From an uncultured bacterium (GTDB lineage Bacteria > Bacillota > Clostridia > Oscillospirales > Oscillospiraceae): a DNA stretch of 64,000 nt. The notes below the pieces were generated by a model. The model was not told the origin of the DNA and did no database searches. It saw only the letters and a list, made by a program, of their open reading frames with translations. Below, piece by piece: positions 43,788 through 52,475 of the stretch (position 1 is the first letter of the stretch; each line of letters opens with the position of its first letter). The translations under genes and the position numbers were made by a program. Where the stretch lies: assembly GCA_945873205.1 (NCBI GenBank), contig CAMCCC010000008.1, forward strand, positions 17,905-81,904, given 5' to 3'.

Positions 43788-44474
43788 TTATTCCGGTTTT
43801 TTCAGATCCAGCTTGATGGTCTCAAACTCCTGATTCAGCAAATCGAAGTAGTACAGCACCCCGGTCTCCACCGGGCGGCCGATCAGCATCTTCACGCACA
43901 GCGCCGCCTGCACCGAGGCGCAGAGGGAGGGCGCGAAGCTGAGCACGCTCCGGTCCCGGAAGCTGACGCCCTCGGGGTAGAGCACGTCGATCAGCCCGTC
44001 GCCGGGCATGGAGATGGCCACCTGGGTCACCCAGCCGGAGATGGCCCCGTGAATGTAGGGCACCCCTACCTCCGCGCAGGCGTCGGCCAACACCCGCCTT
44101 GCGGGGATATTGTCCAGCCCGTCCAGCACCAGGTCACAGCCGGAGACGATCTCCTTTGCGTTGTTCCTGTCCAGATAGGCAGTGACCGGCTCCACCTCGA
44201 TCCGGGGATTGATGCGCTGCACCCGGGCCTCCGCGGCCTTGGCCTTGGAGCGGCCCATCAGCGGCTGCTCGCTGAGCAGCTGCCGGTTGAAGTTGCTCTC
44301 ATCAAACACGTCCCCGTCCACCGCACGGATGTAGCCCACGCCGATGCGGGATAAAAGCTCGATCAGATACCCGCCGATACCGCCGCAGCCGACAACGGCC
44401 ACCCGTTTGCTCCGCAGCAGCCTGCACTCCTGATCCGACAGGGCAGGGATATTTCTCTCATAGCGTCTTTCCAT
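43788..44474 (-). CDS. E1-like ThiF/MoeB-family adenylyltransferase
   Basis: Activates the C-terminal glycine of a sulfur-carrier protein as the acyl-adenylate. 228 residues; nucleotide-binding VAVVGCGGIGGYLIELLSR (about 25-43), the DGDVFDESNFNRQLL motif with R in NFNRQ, and LDGLDNIPARRVL. The paired zinc cysteines of MoeB are not evident. It lies 2 bp after the MoaD-like gene, whose protein ends in Gly-Gly-Gly and is the obvious substrate. Together they would supply sulfur for the molybdopterin dithiolene. GAAAATGG-type bases sit before the start; coupling with the moaD gene is likely. Confidence 0.88.
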   Translation of the reverse strand: MERRYERNIPALSDQECRLLRSKRVAVVGCGGIGGYLIELLSRIGVGYIRAVDGDVFDESNFNRQLLSEQPLMGRSKAKAAEARVQRINPRIEVEPVTAYLDRNNAKEIVSGCDLVLDGLDNIPARRVLADACAEVGVPYIHGAISGWVTQVAISMPGDGLIDVLYPEGVSFRDRSVLSFAPSLCASVQAALCVKMLIGRPVETGVLYYFDLLNQEFETIKLDLKKPE

Positions 44475-44476
44475 TT

Positions 44477-44698
44477 TCAGCCACCTCCCACCGGCGGGAA
44501 CAGGGCAACAATGTCCCCATCCTTCACTTCTGTGTCAGGGGTCTTGTGGAATCCGTTGATCAGCAAAATGGAGACTTCCCCCGCCGGGATATCCAGATGC
44601 TCAATGATATCTCTGGCGGTAGAAAAGCCCTGGCTCTCCAGCATGACCACCTTCTCCCGCCCTTGACGCAGTGTGGCAAACAGACGAACCTCGATCAT
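44477..44698 (-). CDS. MoaD/ThiS-family sulfur carrier
   Basis: 73 residues from the ATG at 44698 (MIEVRLFATLRQGREKVV), which follows GGAAAGGAG. Ubiquitin-like fold ending in DGDIVALFPPVGGG, whose terminal glycines accept thiocarboxylate sulfur. The MoaD-like character fits the neighbouring AOR and cofactor genes. A terminator at 44819 separates it from aor, so it may also have its own weak start (TATACT on the minus strand near 44775-44780). Confidence 0.88.
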   Translation of the reverse strand: MIEVRLFATLRQGREKVVMLESQGFSTARDIIEHLDIPAGEVSILLINGFHKTPDTEVKDGDIVALFPPVGGG

Positions 44699-44818
44699 GA
44701 CTTCTCTCCTTTCCCGCGCCCGCCCGGGCACGGAATGATTCTATTCCGAAAGGGCCTGGCCCTTACAGACAAAGTATAGCCGAAAAGAGAAACAGCAAAA
44801 ACAAAAGCAAATGGAAAA

Positions 44819-44843
44819 AGGGTGGGGCCCTTGTCCCCACCCT
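44819..44843 (-). terminator. terminator downstream of aor
   Basis: 9-bp stem AGGGTGGGG/CCCCACCCT, 7-nt loop, then TTTTTCC on the minus strand. It lies between aor and the moaD-thiF pair and may partly uncouple them. Confidence 0.75.
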
Positions 44844-44855
44844 CTCTTATTATAC

Positions 44856-46673
44856 TTACTTACCTATGCACTCGTCAAGCCCCAGCTTCTTCAAAGTTTC
44901 GTCCGTGGGGAAGGCGTTGACCCAGCCGCGAGCCTCGTAGTACTGGGGCAGGGTCAGCGGAAGCTGAGACACCATGCCCTTGGAGGGGCCGTTGACAATG
45001 GGGTCGTTCAGCAGGCGCTTGGGCAGCCGGTCATCCTCCGGCTTCATGCCTGCGGCCTTGTTGAACATACGCTCGATGTTGTAGATGCGGTCGCCGATCT
45101 CCAGCACCTGCTCCACGGTCCAGTTGGTGCCGGTGGCGGCGTTGAGCAGGTCGGTGTACTCCGGCGCGCCCATGGCGAAGGAGGTGAACAGGCAGTGACC
45201 CATGGAGTCAATGACGGCGGTCAGATCCTGGAAGGTCTTGGCCCAGACGGCCTTGTCGTCGGTGACGGTGCGGTCCAGCTGCTGGGGCAGACCCAGCACC
45301 TCAGGGCTGATCATGTAGCCGCGGACGTGGCAGCCACCCCGGTTGGAGGTGGCGTAGGTGATGCCGATGCCCTGGATGCCGCGGGCGTCGTAAGCGGGCA
45401 TCTCCTGCTTCTTTACGCTCATGGACAGCTCCGGCATGCCGTAATGCTCGCACAGGCGGGCGGAGCCGCTGCTCATCAGCCAATCCAGCTCCGTCTCCGG
45501 GTTGCCCATCCGCTTGGTCCACTCCACCAGGGCCTTGGTGCTGCCCCACTCCAGGGGCACGCCGGCGCAGTCCTCTTCCTTGATGGCGCCCCGCTGGTAA
45601 AGCTCCATGGCGGCGGCAATGGTGCAGGGGGTGGAGATGGCGTCCAGGCCGTACTCGTTGCACAGCATGTTGCACTCGTCGATCACGTTCAGGTCATTGT
45701 TGCCGCAGTTGGCGCCGTAGGCCCACAGCGGCTCATACTCCGGACCGCCGGTGACATGGCCGTTGACGTTGATGATGCGGCCGCAGGCGATGGGGCAGCG
45801 GTAGCAGGCGCCGGGCCGGACCAGATACTTCTCTGCCAGGGCCTCGCCGGAGATGTCCTCCGCCTGCTCGTAATAGCTCTCCTGCCAGTTCTTGGTGGGC
45901 AGGGAACCCACATTGTTGATGATGTTCACCAGGATGGCGGTGCCCAGCTGCTTCAGGCCGCTGCTGGTGACGGGGTTTGCCATCAGCACATCCATGGCCC
46001 GCTTGGTGGCGGCCTTCAGGGCCTCCTCGTCGGCAATGTTGTCCAGCTTGATGCGGCTGGACTTCACCACGATGGCTTTCAGTCTCTTGCTGCCCATTAC
46101 CGCGCCTACGCCGGAACGGCCGGCGGCACGGTCCTTGTCGTTCATGATGGCGGCCAGCAGCACCTGCTTCTCACCGGCGGGGCCGATGTTCAGCACGCTG
46201 GCGGTGGGGCCGTGCTTCTCCTTGAGCTTGGTGTCCATTTCCTCGCTCATCATGCCCAGATACTCCCGGGCGTCCAGCAGCTGAATTTTGTCGTCCTCAA
46301 TGCTGATGTAGGTCCATTCGGGGGCCTGGCCTTCCACGATGATGGCGTCCCAGCCGGCGTGCTTCAGCTTGGCGCCCCAGATGCCGCCGGAGTTGGAGCA
46401 GGCGATCATCCCCGTCAGCGGGGACTTGGTCACCACCATGTAGCGGCCGGTGGAAGGGGCTGCCGCGCCGGTCATGGGGCCGGTGATGTAGATCAGCTTG
46501 TTCTCCGGGGACAGGGGGTCAACGGTGGCCACACCCTCATCGTAAAGAATCTTGGTGCCAAGACCACGGCCGCCGATGAACTTGTGGGCCAGCTCCAGGT
46601 CCAGGGGTTCCACCTTGATCTCGCCGGTGCTCAGGTTGATGCGGGCAATTTTTTCATAATATGCGCCTGCCAT
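44856..46673 (-). CDS. aldehyde:ferredoxin oxidoreductase, tungsten-pterin enzyme
   Basis: 605 residues, full family length. The N-terminal pterin-binding domain has INLSTGEIKVEPLDLELAHK, FIGGRGLGTKILYDEG, SPENKLIYITGPMTG and SNSGGIWGAKLKHAGWDAII. The 4Fe-4S ligands are Cys290, Cys293, Cys297 (CYRCPIAC) and Cys494 (GHCLFTSFA). The enzyme oxidises aldehydes to acids with ferredoxin, or the reverse, in the cytosol; W is usual, Mo rare. It is divergent from the regulator and the cofactor operon over a shared control region. GGAGGTATACAT precedes the ATG. Confidence 0.95.
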   Translation of the reverse strand: MAGAYYEKIARINLSTGEIKVEPLDLELAHKFIGGRGLGTKILYDEGVATVDPLSPENKLIYITGPMTGAAAPSTGRYMVVTKSPLTGMIACSNSGGIWGAKLKHAGWDAIIVEGQAPEWTYISIEDDKIQLLDAREYLGMMSEEMDTKLKEKHGPTASVLNIGPAGEKQVLLAAIMNDKDRAAGRSGVGAVMGSKRLKAIVVKSSRIKLDNIADEEALKAATKRAMDVLMANPVTSSGLKQLGTAILVNIINNVGSLPTKNWQESYYEQAEDISGEALAEKYLVRPGACYRCPIACGRIINVNGHVTGGPEYEPLWAYGANCGNNDLNVIDECNMLCNEYGLDAISTPCTIAAAMELYQRGAIKEEDCAGVPLEWGSTKALVEWTKRMGNPETELDWLMSSGSARLCEHYGMPELSMSVKKQEMPAYDARGIQGIGITYATSNRGGCHVRGYMISPEVLGLPQQLDRTVTDDKAVWAKTFQDLTAVIDSMGHCLFTSFAMGAPEYTDLLNAATGTNWTVEQVLEIGDRIYNIERMFNKAAGMKPEDDRLPKRLLNDPIVNGPSKGMVSQLPLTLPQYYEARGWVNAFPTDETLKKLGLDECIGK

Positions 46674-46743
46674 ATGTATACCTCCATATTCAATATATCG
46701 TTTTCACTTACGGGGGACAGACTCCCCTTATCCTGATGCTTCC

Positions 46744-46771
46744 ATTATATCGTTCTTTTCCCCCTTCGCAA
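46744..46771 (-). promoter_or_regulatory. candidate aor promoter
   Basis: On the minus strand: TTGCGA (46771-46766), 16-bp spacer, TATAAT (46749-46744), giving a leader of about 65 nt that contains a GGGGAGTCTGTCCCC hairpin near 46711-46735. Confidence 0.5.
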
Positions 46772-46799
46772 GTTCCACAAAGGATTTCCGCGCGAAACA

Positions 46800-46875
46800 G
46801 AATGAAACCGTCCCAACTGAACTGTAGCAAATCGGATAACCTGTGCGAAATCGTGCGAAATAATACGAAACGGAC
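46800..46875. promoter_or_regulatory. iterated GCGAAA boxes in the aor/regulator control region
   Basis: GCGAAAC (46792-46798), TGCGAAAT, TGCGAAAT and ACGAAACGG recur within about 80 bp between the divergent promoters, two of them spaced 11 bp apart (46852-46859 and later). Candidate binding sites for the HTH-PBP regulator. The rest of the 302-bp gap holds promoters and no gene. Confidence 0.45.
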
Positions 46876-46896
46876 TTCAATGTTACAAATTAGCCC

Positions 46897-46926
46897 TTGT
46901 ACAGCCCCTGTGAAAAAGCGTATAAT
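46897..46926 (+). promoter_or_regulatory. promoter of the regulator-cofactor operon
   Basis: TTGTAC (46897-46902), 18-bp spacer, TATAAT (46921-46926). Confidence 0.65.
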
Positions 46927-46975
46927 ATAGCTAAAAGATACAAAAAACTGGCAATTATGCCCAGCCGGAGGAATT

Positions 46976-47911
46976 ATGGCACAAAACAAGTCCTTATCCA
47001 CCCAGGAAGTTGCGGATATTCTCCATGTCAGCAAGTCCACCATCTATGACCTGATCCGCCGGGGTGAGATCAATTCCTATAAAATCGGCCGCAAGGTCCG
47101 CTTCACCCAGGACGATGTGGATGCCTATATCGCCCGCTCCCGCCATGAACATTCCACCCAGCCGGTAAAGACCGTGGACACCGGCTCCACCCTCCTGACG
47201 CCGACGAATCTGGGCGCGCCGGAGCTGATCATCTCCGGCCAGGACGTGGTGCTGGATATTCTGGCCAATTACCTCCAGCAGGAGGGGCTTTCCGCCGGGC
47301 GTACCTACCTGTCCAGCTTTGAGGGGCTGCTGGCCCTGTATCAGGACAAGGTGGATGTGGCTGCCTGCCATTTGTATGACGGCAGCGGCTATAACGCCGG
47401 CTTCGTCCGCAGCCTGGTCCCCGGCATCCCCGCTGTGCTGGTGAATGTGTCCTACCGCAGCGTGGGCTTTTATGTCCGCCGGGGCAACCCCAAGGGCATC
47501 CACGGCTGGGAGGATCTGGCCCGCCGGGATGTGAGCATCCTCAACCGCCGCCCCGGCTCCAGCTCCCGCATCCTGCTGGATGTGCAGCTCAAGCGCCTGG
47601 GGCTGGCTGCAAGCAATATCCGGGGCTATGACAAGATCATGCGCTCCCACCTGACCATGGCCGCCGCCATCGCCGAAGGGGAGGCGGACCTGGCCATCGG
47701 GACGGAGCGGATCTCCCGCCAGATGGATGGCATCGACTTTATCCCCCTCATGGAGGAGCGCTACGACCTGGCCCTGAAGAAGGAAAGGCTGGACAGCCCG
47801 CCGGTGCAGAAGCTGCTCTTGGTCATGCACCAGCCTGCCTTCCGCCGGGAGCTGTCCCGCTTCTCCGGCAACGACTACCGGGATTCCGGAAAAATCATCC
47901 AAGAGGTGTAA
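46976..47911 (+). CDS. transcriptional regulator: excisionase-type HTH plus PBP-like ligand domain
   Basis: 311 residues. The N-terminal HTH_17/MerR-type domain (about 6-52) reads LSTQEVADILHVSKSTIYDL then IRRGEINSYKIGRKVRF. From about 80 to 290 runs a periplasmic-binding-protein-like domain (PBP_like type: YLSSFEGLLALYQDKVDVAA, NRRPGSSSRILLDVQLKRLG, AAAIAEGEADLAIGTERISR). This combination is known for tungstate/molybdate-responsive regulators. It stands first in the operon, 1 bp before moeA, and divergent to aor, so control of both in response to the oxyanion or cofactor is likely. GGAGGAATT precedes the ATG. Confidence 0.9.
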   Translation: MAQNKSLSTQEVADILHVSKSTIYDLIRRGEINSYKIGRKVRFTQDDVDAYIARSRHEHSTQPVKTVDTGSTLLTPTNLGAPELIISGQDVVLDILANYLQQEGLSAGRTYLSSFEGLLALYQDKVDVAACHLYDGSGYNAGFVRSLVPGIPAVLVNVSYRSVGFYVRRGNPKGIHGWEDLARRDVSILNRRPGSSSRILLDVQLKRLGLAASNIRGYDKIMRSHLTMAAAIAEGEADLAIGTERISRQMDGIDFIPLMEERYDLALKKERLDSPPVQKLLLVMHQPAFRRELSRFSGNDYRDSGKIIQEV

Positions 47912-47912
47912 A

Positions 47913-49127
47913 ATGCTCAGTGTAAAAACGCCGGAAGAAGTTCTGGCATTGATTGAAGAAGAATTTGCCCCCCTGCCCGGCCGTATGGAGACCGTTCCGC
48001 TGACTGCCGCCATTGGCCGCGTGCTGGCAGAGGATGTGACCGCCGGGGAATATGTGCCCGCCTTTGACCGCTCAACCGTGGATGGCTACGCCGTCCGGGC
48101 CAGGGACACCTTTGGCTGCTCCGATGCCATTCCCGCCATCCTGAGCCTAACCGGCCAGGTGCTGATGGGCCAGGGGGCGGATAAGCCCCTGGCGCCGGAT
48201 TGCTGCATCGCCGTGCCCACCGGCGGCGCGGTGCCGGAAGGGGCGGACAGCGTGGTCATGATCGAATATACCGAGGACTATGGCGACGGCAGCATCGGCA
48301 TCGCCAAAGCCGCCGCCCCCGGCCAGAACATGATCTTTAAGGGGGACGATGTGTACCCCGGCAAGCCGGTGCTGGAAAAGGGCCGCCTGCTGACCGACCG
48401 GGACATCGGCGCCCTGGCCGCCATCGGCTGCGTTCAGGTGCCGGTGGTGAAGAAGCTCCGGGTGGGCATCCTCTCCACCGGGGATGAGCTGGTGCCGCCG
48501 GAGCGGCAGCCCGGCCCCGGCCAGATCCGGGATGTAAACGGCCCCATGCTCCAGGCTTTGTTTGCCGCCGCCGGGGCGGAGGCGGAGTATTACGGCATCC
48601 TGAAGGATGAAGAAAAGCAACTCTATGCCGCTGTAAAAGCGGCTGAAAACAGCTGCGATCTGGTGGTCATTTCCGGCGGCAGCAGCGTGGGCGTGAAGGA
48701 CGCCACCTGCCGGATTATTGAATCTTTGGGCACCCTTTTGCTCCATGGCATCGCCATGAAGCCCGGAAAACCAACCATTCTGGGCAAATGCGGCGGCAAA
48801 CCCGTTGTGGGCCTGCCCGGCCATCCCGTGGCCGCCTATTTCGTGACCAAACTATTCGTTTTGCCCCTTTTACACCGCTTAATGGGCCAAAAAGTGCAGA
48901 CTTTCACGGTGACTGCCCGGCTTTCCGAAAGCCTCAGCGCCAACCACGGCCGGGCCCAGTACCAATGCGTCAGGCTCCGCCGGACCGGCGATTATTTGAC
49001 CGCCTACCCTATCCGCAGCAAGTCCGGCCTGATCACCACCCTGGCCGGGGCCGACGGCTTTTTCTGCATCGGCCGGGACTGTGAGGGCCTGCCGGAAGGG
49101 GCAGAAATCCAGGTAATAACCCAGTGA
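47913..49127 (+). CDS. moeA: molybdopterin molybdenumtransferase MoeA
   Basis: 404 residues. Inserts Mo or W into adenylylated molybdopterin. AFDRSTVDGYAVRARDTFG (near 48-66), PTGGAVPEGADSVVMIEYTE, VGILSTGDEL, ISGGSSVGVKDATCRIIES and HGIAMKPGKPTILG with GLPGHPVAAY are all MoeA motifs. A second MoeA-like protein follows; organisms using both W and Mo often have two. It begins 1 bp after the regulator stop. Confidence 0.95.
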   Translation: MLSVKTPEEVLALIEEEFAPLPGRMETVPLTAAIGRVLAEDVTAGEYVPAFDRSTVDGYAVRARDTFGCSDAIPAILSLTGQVLMGQGADKPLAPDCCIAVPTGGAVPEGADSVVMIEYTEDYGDGSIGIAKAAAPGQNMIFKGDDVYPGKPVLEKGRLLTDRDIGALAAIGCVQVPVVKKLRVGILSTGDELVPPERQPGPGQIRDVNGPMLQALFAAAGAEAEYYGILKDEEKQLYAAVKAAENSCDLVVISGGSSVGVKDATCRIIESLGTLLLHGIAMKPGKPTILGKCGGKPVVGLPGHPVAAYFVTKLFVLPLLHRLMGQKVQTFTVTARLSESLSANHGRAQYQCVRLRRTGDYLTAYPIRSKSGLITTLAGADGFFCIGRDCEGLPEGAEIQVITQ

Positions 49128-49161
49128 AAAACAGAAAAATCCAGCGATAGGAGAACGTATT

Positions 49162-51075
49162 ATGGCTTTTGAATATCTCACCAACGTGCCTCTGGAGCAG
49201 GCGAAAAAGGACTATCTTGCCCTGCTGGTGGAGCAGGGCTATGCCCCCAGGACCCAGGTGATCCCGGTGCAGCAGGCCTGCGGCCGGGTCACGGCCCAGC
49301 CGGTCTACGCCCATATCTGCGCGCCCCACTATGCCGCCAGCGCCATGGACGGCGTGGCCGTCATGGCCAGGGACACCTTCGGCGCCACGGAGACCACGCC
49401 CATCACCCTCCGGCCGGAGCAGTTCACCGTTCTGGACACCGGCGACCCCATCCCCGAGGACAAGGACGCCGTGATCATGGTGGAGGACATTGTGAAAAAT
49501 TCCGACGGCTCCATCACCATCCATGCCGCTGCCGCCCCCTGGCAGCACATCCGCCAAATCGGCGAGGACGTTTGCGCCGGGGAAATGATTCTCCCCGCCC
49601 ACATGGAGGTGAGCCCTTCGGCCATCGGGGCCATGATCGCCGGGGGCGTGCTGGAGATCCCGGTGATTTGTAAGCCCCTGGTGGGCATCATCCCCACCGG
49701 GGACGAGATCATTCCGCCCTGTGCCGACCCCAGGCCAGGGGACATCATGGAGTTCAATTCCTCCATCTTTTCCGCCATGCTGGGCCAGTGGGGCGCGGAA
49801 ACCAGGACCTACCCCATCGTGCCGGACAAGTTTGACCAGATCAAGGCGGCTGTCGCCCAGGCGGCGGCGGAGTGCGACCTGGTGATCCTCAACGCCGGCT
49901 CCTCCGCCGGGCGGGAGGATTTTTCCGCCAGAGTCATCGGCGAACTGGGGCAGGTGCTGTACCACGGCATCGCCATGAAGCCCGGCAAGCCCGCCATCCT
50001 GGGCTGCATGGGAGCAAAGCCCATCCTGGGCGTGCCCGGCTACCCGGTGTCCGGCATCATTGTGATTGAGGAGCTTTTAAAGCCCCTGATCGAATACTGG
50101 CTGAAAGCCGGCGCTGCCCCTGCCCCCACGGCCCTGGCCACCCTGACCCGGCCGGTGGTTTCTGGCCTGAAATACCAGGAGTTCGTCCGAGTGCGGATGG
50201 GCTATGTGGGTGACAAGCTGATGGCTTCCCCCCTCAGCCGGGGCAGCGGGGTGGTCTCCAGCTTCATGAAGGCAGACGGTATCCTCACTGTCCCCCAGGG
50301 AGTGGAGGGCTATGAGGCCGGGGAGCAGGTGCCGGTGCGGCTTTTGAGCCGGGAGGACAAGCTGAAAAACACCCTGGTGGTCATCGGCAGCCACGACCCG
50401 CTGCTGGACGAGCTGGCAAACCTGATGCATCTGGAGGACGGCAGCGTATACATGAGCTCCGCCCATGTGGGCTCCATGGGGGGCATCATGGCCATCCGCC
50501 GGGGTGAGGCCCATGCCGCCGGCTGCCACCTGCTGGATACGGAGACGGGAGAATACAACACCGCCTTTATCAAAAAATACTTCCCCAAGGGGGGCGTGAA
50601 GCTGCTGCGCTGCGTTGGCCGCCAGCAGGGCCTGATGCTGCAGAAGGGCAACCCCCTGGGCATTGAAAAATTTGCCGATATCGCCCGGCCCGGTCTGCGC
50701 TTTGTGAACCGGCAGAAGGGCTCCGGCACCCGGATTCTCACCGACTACCTCTGCAAGAAGGAGGGCCTGGCCCCGGAGGTTATCTACGGCTATGACCGGG
50801 AGGAGCTGACCCACACCAGTGTGGCCGCCCAATTGGCCAGCGGCTCCGCCGACGCGGGCATGGGCATTTACTCCGCCGCCCAGCTGTACGATCTGGACTT
50901 CTTGCCGGTGTGCATCGAAGAATATGACCTGATCATCCCCGACCACGCCTGGGACAGCCCCATGGTGCGCCAGCTGGTGGCCACGCTGAAGAGCCAGGCC
51001 TTCCGGGAGAAAATCCTTGCCATGGGCGGCTATACCCTGGACCGCCCCGGCGAGATCATTGAAATCCAGGGATGA
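49162..51075 (+). CDS. MoeA-PBP fusion, molybdopterin biosynthesis protein with C-terminal binding domain
   Basis: 637 residues. Residues about 1-405 are MoeA-like (PHYAASAMDGVAVMARDTFG, VGIIPTGDEIIPP, NAGSSAGREDFSARVIGELG, HGIAMKPGKPAILG, GVPGYPVSGIIVIEELL). Residues about 410-630 are a PBP-like domain (YMSSAHVGSMGGIMAIRRGE, NRQKGSGTRILTDYLCKKEG, AAQLASGSADAGMGIYSAAQ). That domain is homologous in order and motifs to the ligand domain of the regulator at 46976. It probably delivers or senses molybdate/tungstate at insertion. The stop overlaps the next gene by ATGA. Confidence 0.93.
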   Translation: MAFEYLTNVPLEQAKKDYLALLVEQGYAPRTQVIPVQQACGRVTAQPVYAHICAPHYAASAMDGVAVMARDTFGATETTPITLRPEQFTVLDTGDPIPEDKDAVIMVEDIVKNSDGSITIHAAAAPWQHIRQIGEDVCAGEMILPAHMEVSPSAIGAMIAGGVLEIPVICKPLVGIIPTGDEIIPPCADPRPGDIMEFNSSIFSAMLGQWGAETRTYPIVPDKFDQIKAAVAQAAAECDLVILNAGSSAGREDFSARVIGELGQVLYHGIAMKPGKPAILGCMGAKPILGVPGYPVSGIIVIEELLKPLIEYWLKAGAAPAPTALATLTRPVVSGLKYQEFVRVRMGYVGDKLMASPLSRGSGVVSSFMKADGILTVPQGVEGYEAGEQVPVRLLSREDKLKNTLVVIGSHDPLLDELANLMHLEDGSVYMSSAHVGSMGGIMAIRRGEAHAAGCHLLDTETGEYNTAFIKKYFPKGGVKLLRCVGRQQGLMLQKGNPLGIEKFADIARPGLRFVNRQKGSGTRILTDYLCKKEGLAPEVIYGYDREELTHTSVAAQLASGSADAGMGIYSAAQLYDLDFLPVCIEEYDLIIPDHAWDSPMVRQLVATLKSQAFREKILAMGGYTLDRPGEIIEIQG

Positions 51076-52475
51076 AGCACTATGACGCGGTGGTGATTGG
51101 CGCGGGGGTGCTGGGCTGCTTTGCCGCCCGGAGCCTCTGCCGCTGGAAGCTGTCCACCTTGCTGCTGGAAGGGGCGGGGGATGTGTGCACCGGCATTACC
51201 AGAGCCAACACCGCCATCATTTATCCGGGCTATGACAACAGGCCCGGCAGCCGCAAGGCCCGGATGACCGTCCGGGCCAACGCTGCTTTTCCCCGGCTCT
51301 GCGAGGAGCTGGAAGTGCCCTATAAGCGCTGCGGCTCCCTGATGCTCAGTTATGGGCCGGCGGGAGACCGGGTCCTGGGGCAGAAGCTGGCCCAGGGGCG
51401 AGAAAACGGCGTGTCCGACTTGCAGCTTATAAGCGGGCAGCAGGCGGAGGAGCTGGAACCGGGGCTGAAAAAGGGCATAAGCTCTGCCCTGTACGCCCCC
51501 GGGACCGGCACCGTGAATCCCTGGCAGCTGGGCATCGCCGCCTGCGAGAATGCGGTGAAAAACGGCTGTGAATTGCGGCTGAACAGCCCGGTGACCGCCA
51601 TTGGGCGGCAGGGCAAAGATTATATCGTGGAGACGGCAGGAGAGTGCTTCTCCTGCGCCGTGGTCATCAACTGCGCGGGGCTTTCTGCCGACAAGGTGCA
51701 GGAGCTGCTGTTCCCGCCCCGGATCCGCATTTTCCCCGACGGAGCGGACTATCTGGTTTTGGACAAAAACGTCCCGGCGCCCCGGCATATCCTCTTTCAT
51801 GAGACGGAGGAGAAGGGCAAGGGCCTCACCGCCGTGCCCACGGTGGAGGGGAGCCTGCTGCTGGGGCCAAGCAGACGGCCCCTGACTGAGCCCTATGCCG
51901 TGGAGCAGAAGGGGATAGAGGAACTGAAGGCCCAGGCGGCGAAGCTGCTGCCGGGGCTGAACATGGACATGATGATCCGCAGCTTTGGCGCGGTGCGGCC
52001 CAAGCCACAGATGATGGAGCTGCGGGCGGGGGAATACGTGCCCACCGGACGGGATTTGGGGGACTTCCCCATGGACCGGCCGGAGCCCGGCTTTTTCAGC
52101 CTGATTGGCGTCAAGACCCCAGGGCTGACCTGTGCAGAAGAATTGGGGCAGTACCTGGCAGCCCAGGCGGCAGAGTATCTGGACGCGGAGCCAAACCCGG
52201 ATTTTGACCCCCGGCGTGCCGCCATCCCAAGACCGGCGGCGCTTCCCTTTGCAGAGCGGAAGGCCCTGGTGGAGGCAGAACCAAATTACGGCGAAGTGCT
52301 CTGCCTGTGTGAGGATGTGAGCCGGGGAGAAATCATGGAGGCCATCCGTCGGGGCGCCGTGGACGTGGAGGGAGTAAAGCGCCGCACCGGTGCAGGCCTT
52401 GGCCGCTGCCAGGGAGGCCGCTGCCGCCTGCTGATTGAGGCGCTTTTGGAGGAGTACCGCCATGGAAAGCTGTGA
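51072..52475 (+). CDS. GlpA-like FAD-dependent oxidoreductase with C-terminal BFD [2Fe-2S] domain
   Basis: 467 residues. FAD-binding GAGVLG near residues 10-15 in a DAO/glycerol-3-phosphate dehydrogenase-type fold, with ITRANTAIIYPGYD and a substrate domain. The C-terminal BFD-like ferredoxin domain has Cys411, Cys413, Cys446 and Cys451 (CLC ... CQGGRC). GlpA-GlpB pairs in Firmicutes oxidise G3P-like substrates. Here the pair is embedded in a pterin-cofactor operon, so it may instead link to the AOR electron chain. Overlaps MoeA-PBP by ATGA and the next gene by 14 bp. Confidence 0.88.
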   Translation: MKHYDAVVIGAGVLGCFAARSLCRWKLSTLLLEGAGDVCTGITRANTAIIYPGYDNRPGSRKARMTVRANAAFPRLCEELEVPYKRCGSLMLSYGPAGDRVLGQKLAQGRENGVSDLQLISGQQAEELEPGLKKGISSALYAPGTGTVNPWQLGIAACENAVKNGCELRLNSPVTAIGRQGKDYIVETAGECFSCAVVINCAGLSADKVQELLFPPRIRIFPDGADYLVLDKNVPAPRHILFHETEEKGKGLTAVPTVEGSLLLGPSRRPLTEPYAVEQKGIEELKAQAAKLLPGLNMDMMIRSFGAVRPKPQMMELRAGEYVPTGRDLGDFPMDRPEPGFFSLIGVKTPGLTCAEELGQYLAAQAAEYLDAEPNPDFDPRRAAIPRPAALPFAERKALVEAEPNYGEVLCLCEDVSRGEIMEAIRRGAVDVEGVKRRTGAGLGRCQGGRCRLLIEALLEEYRHGKL

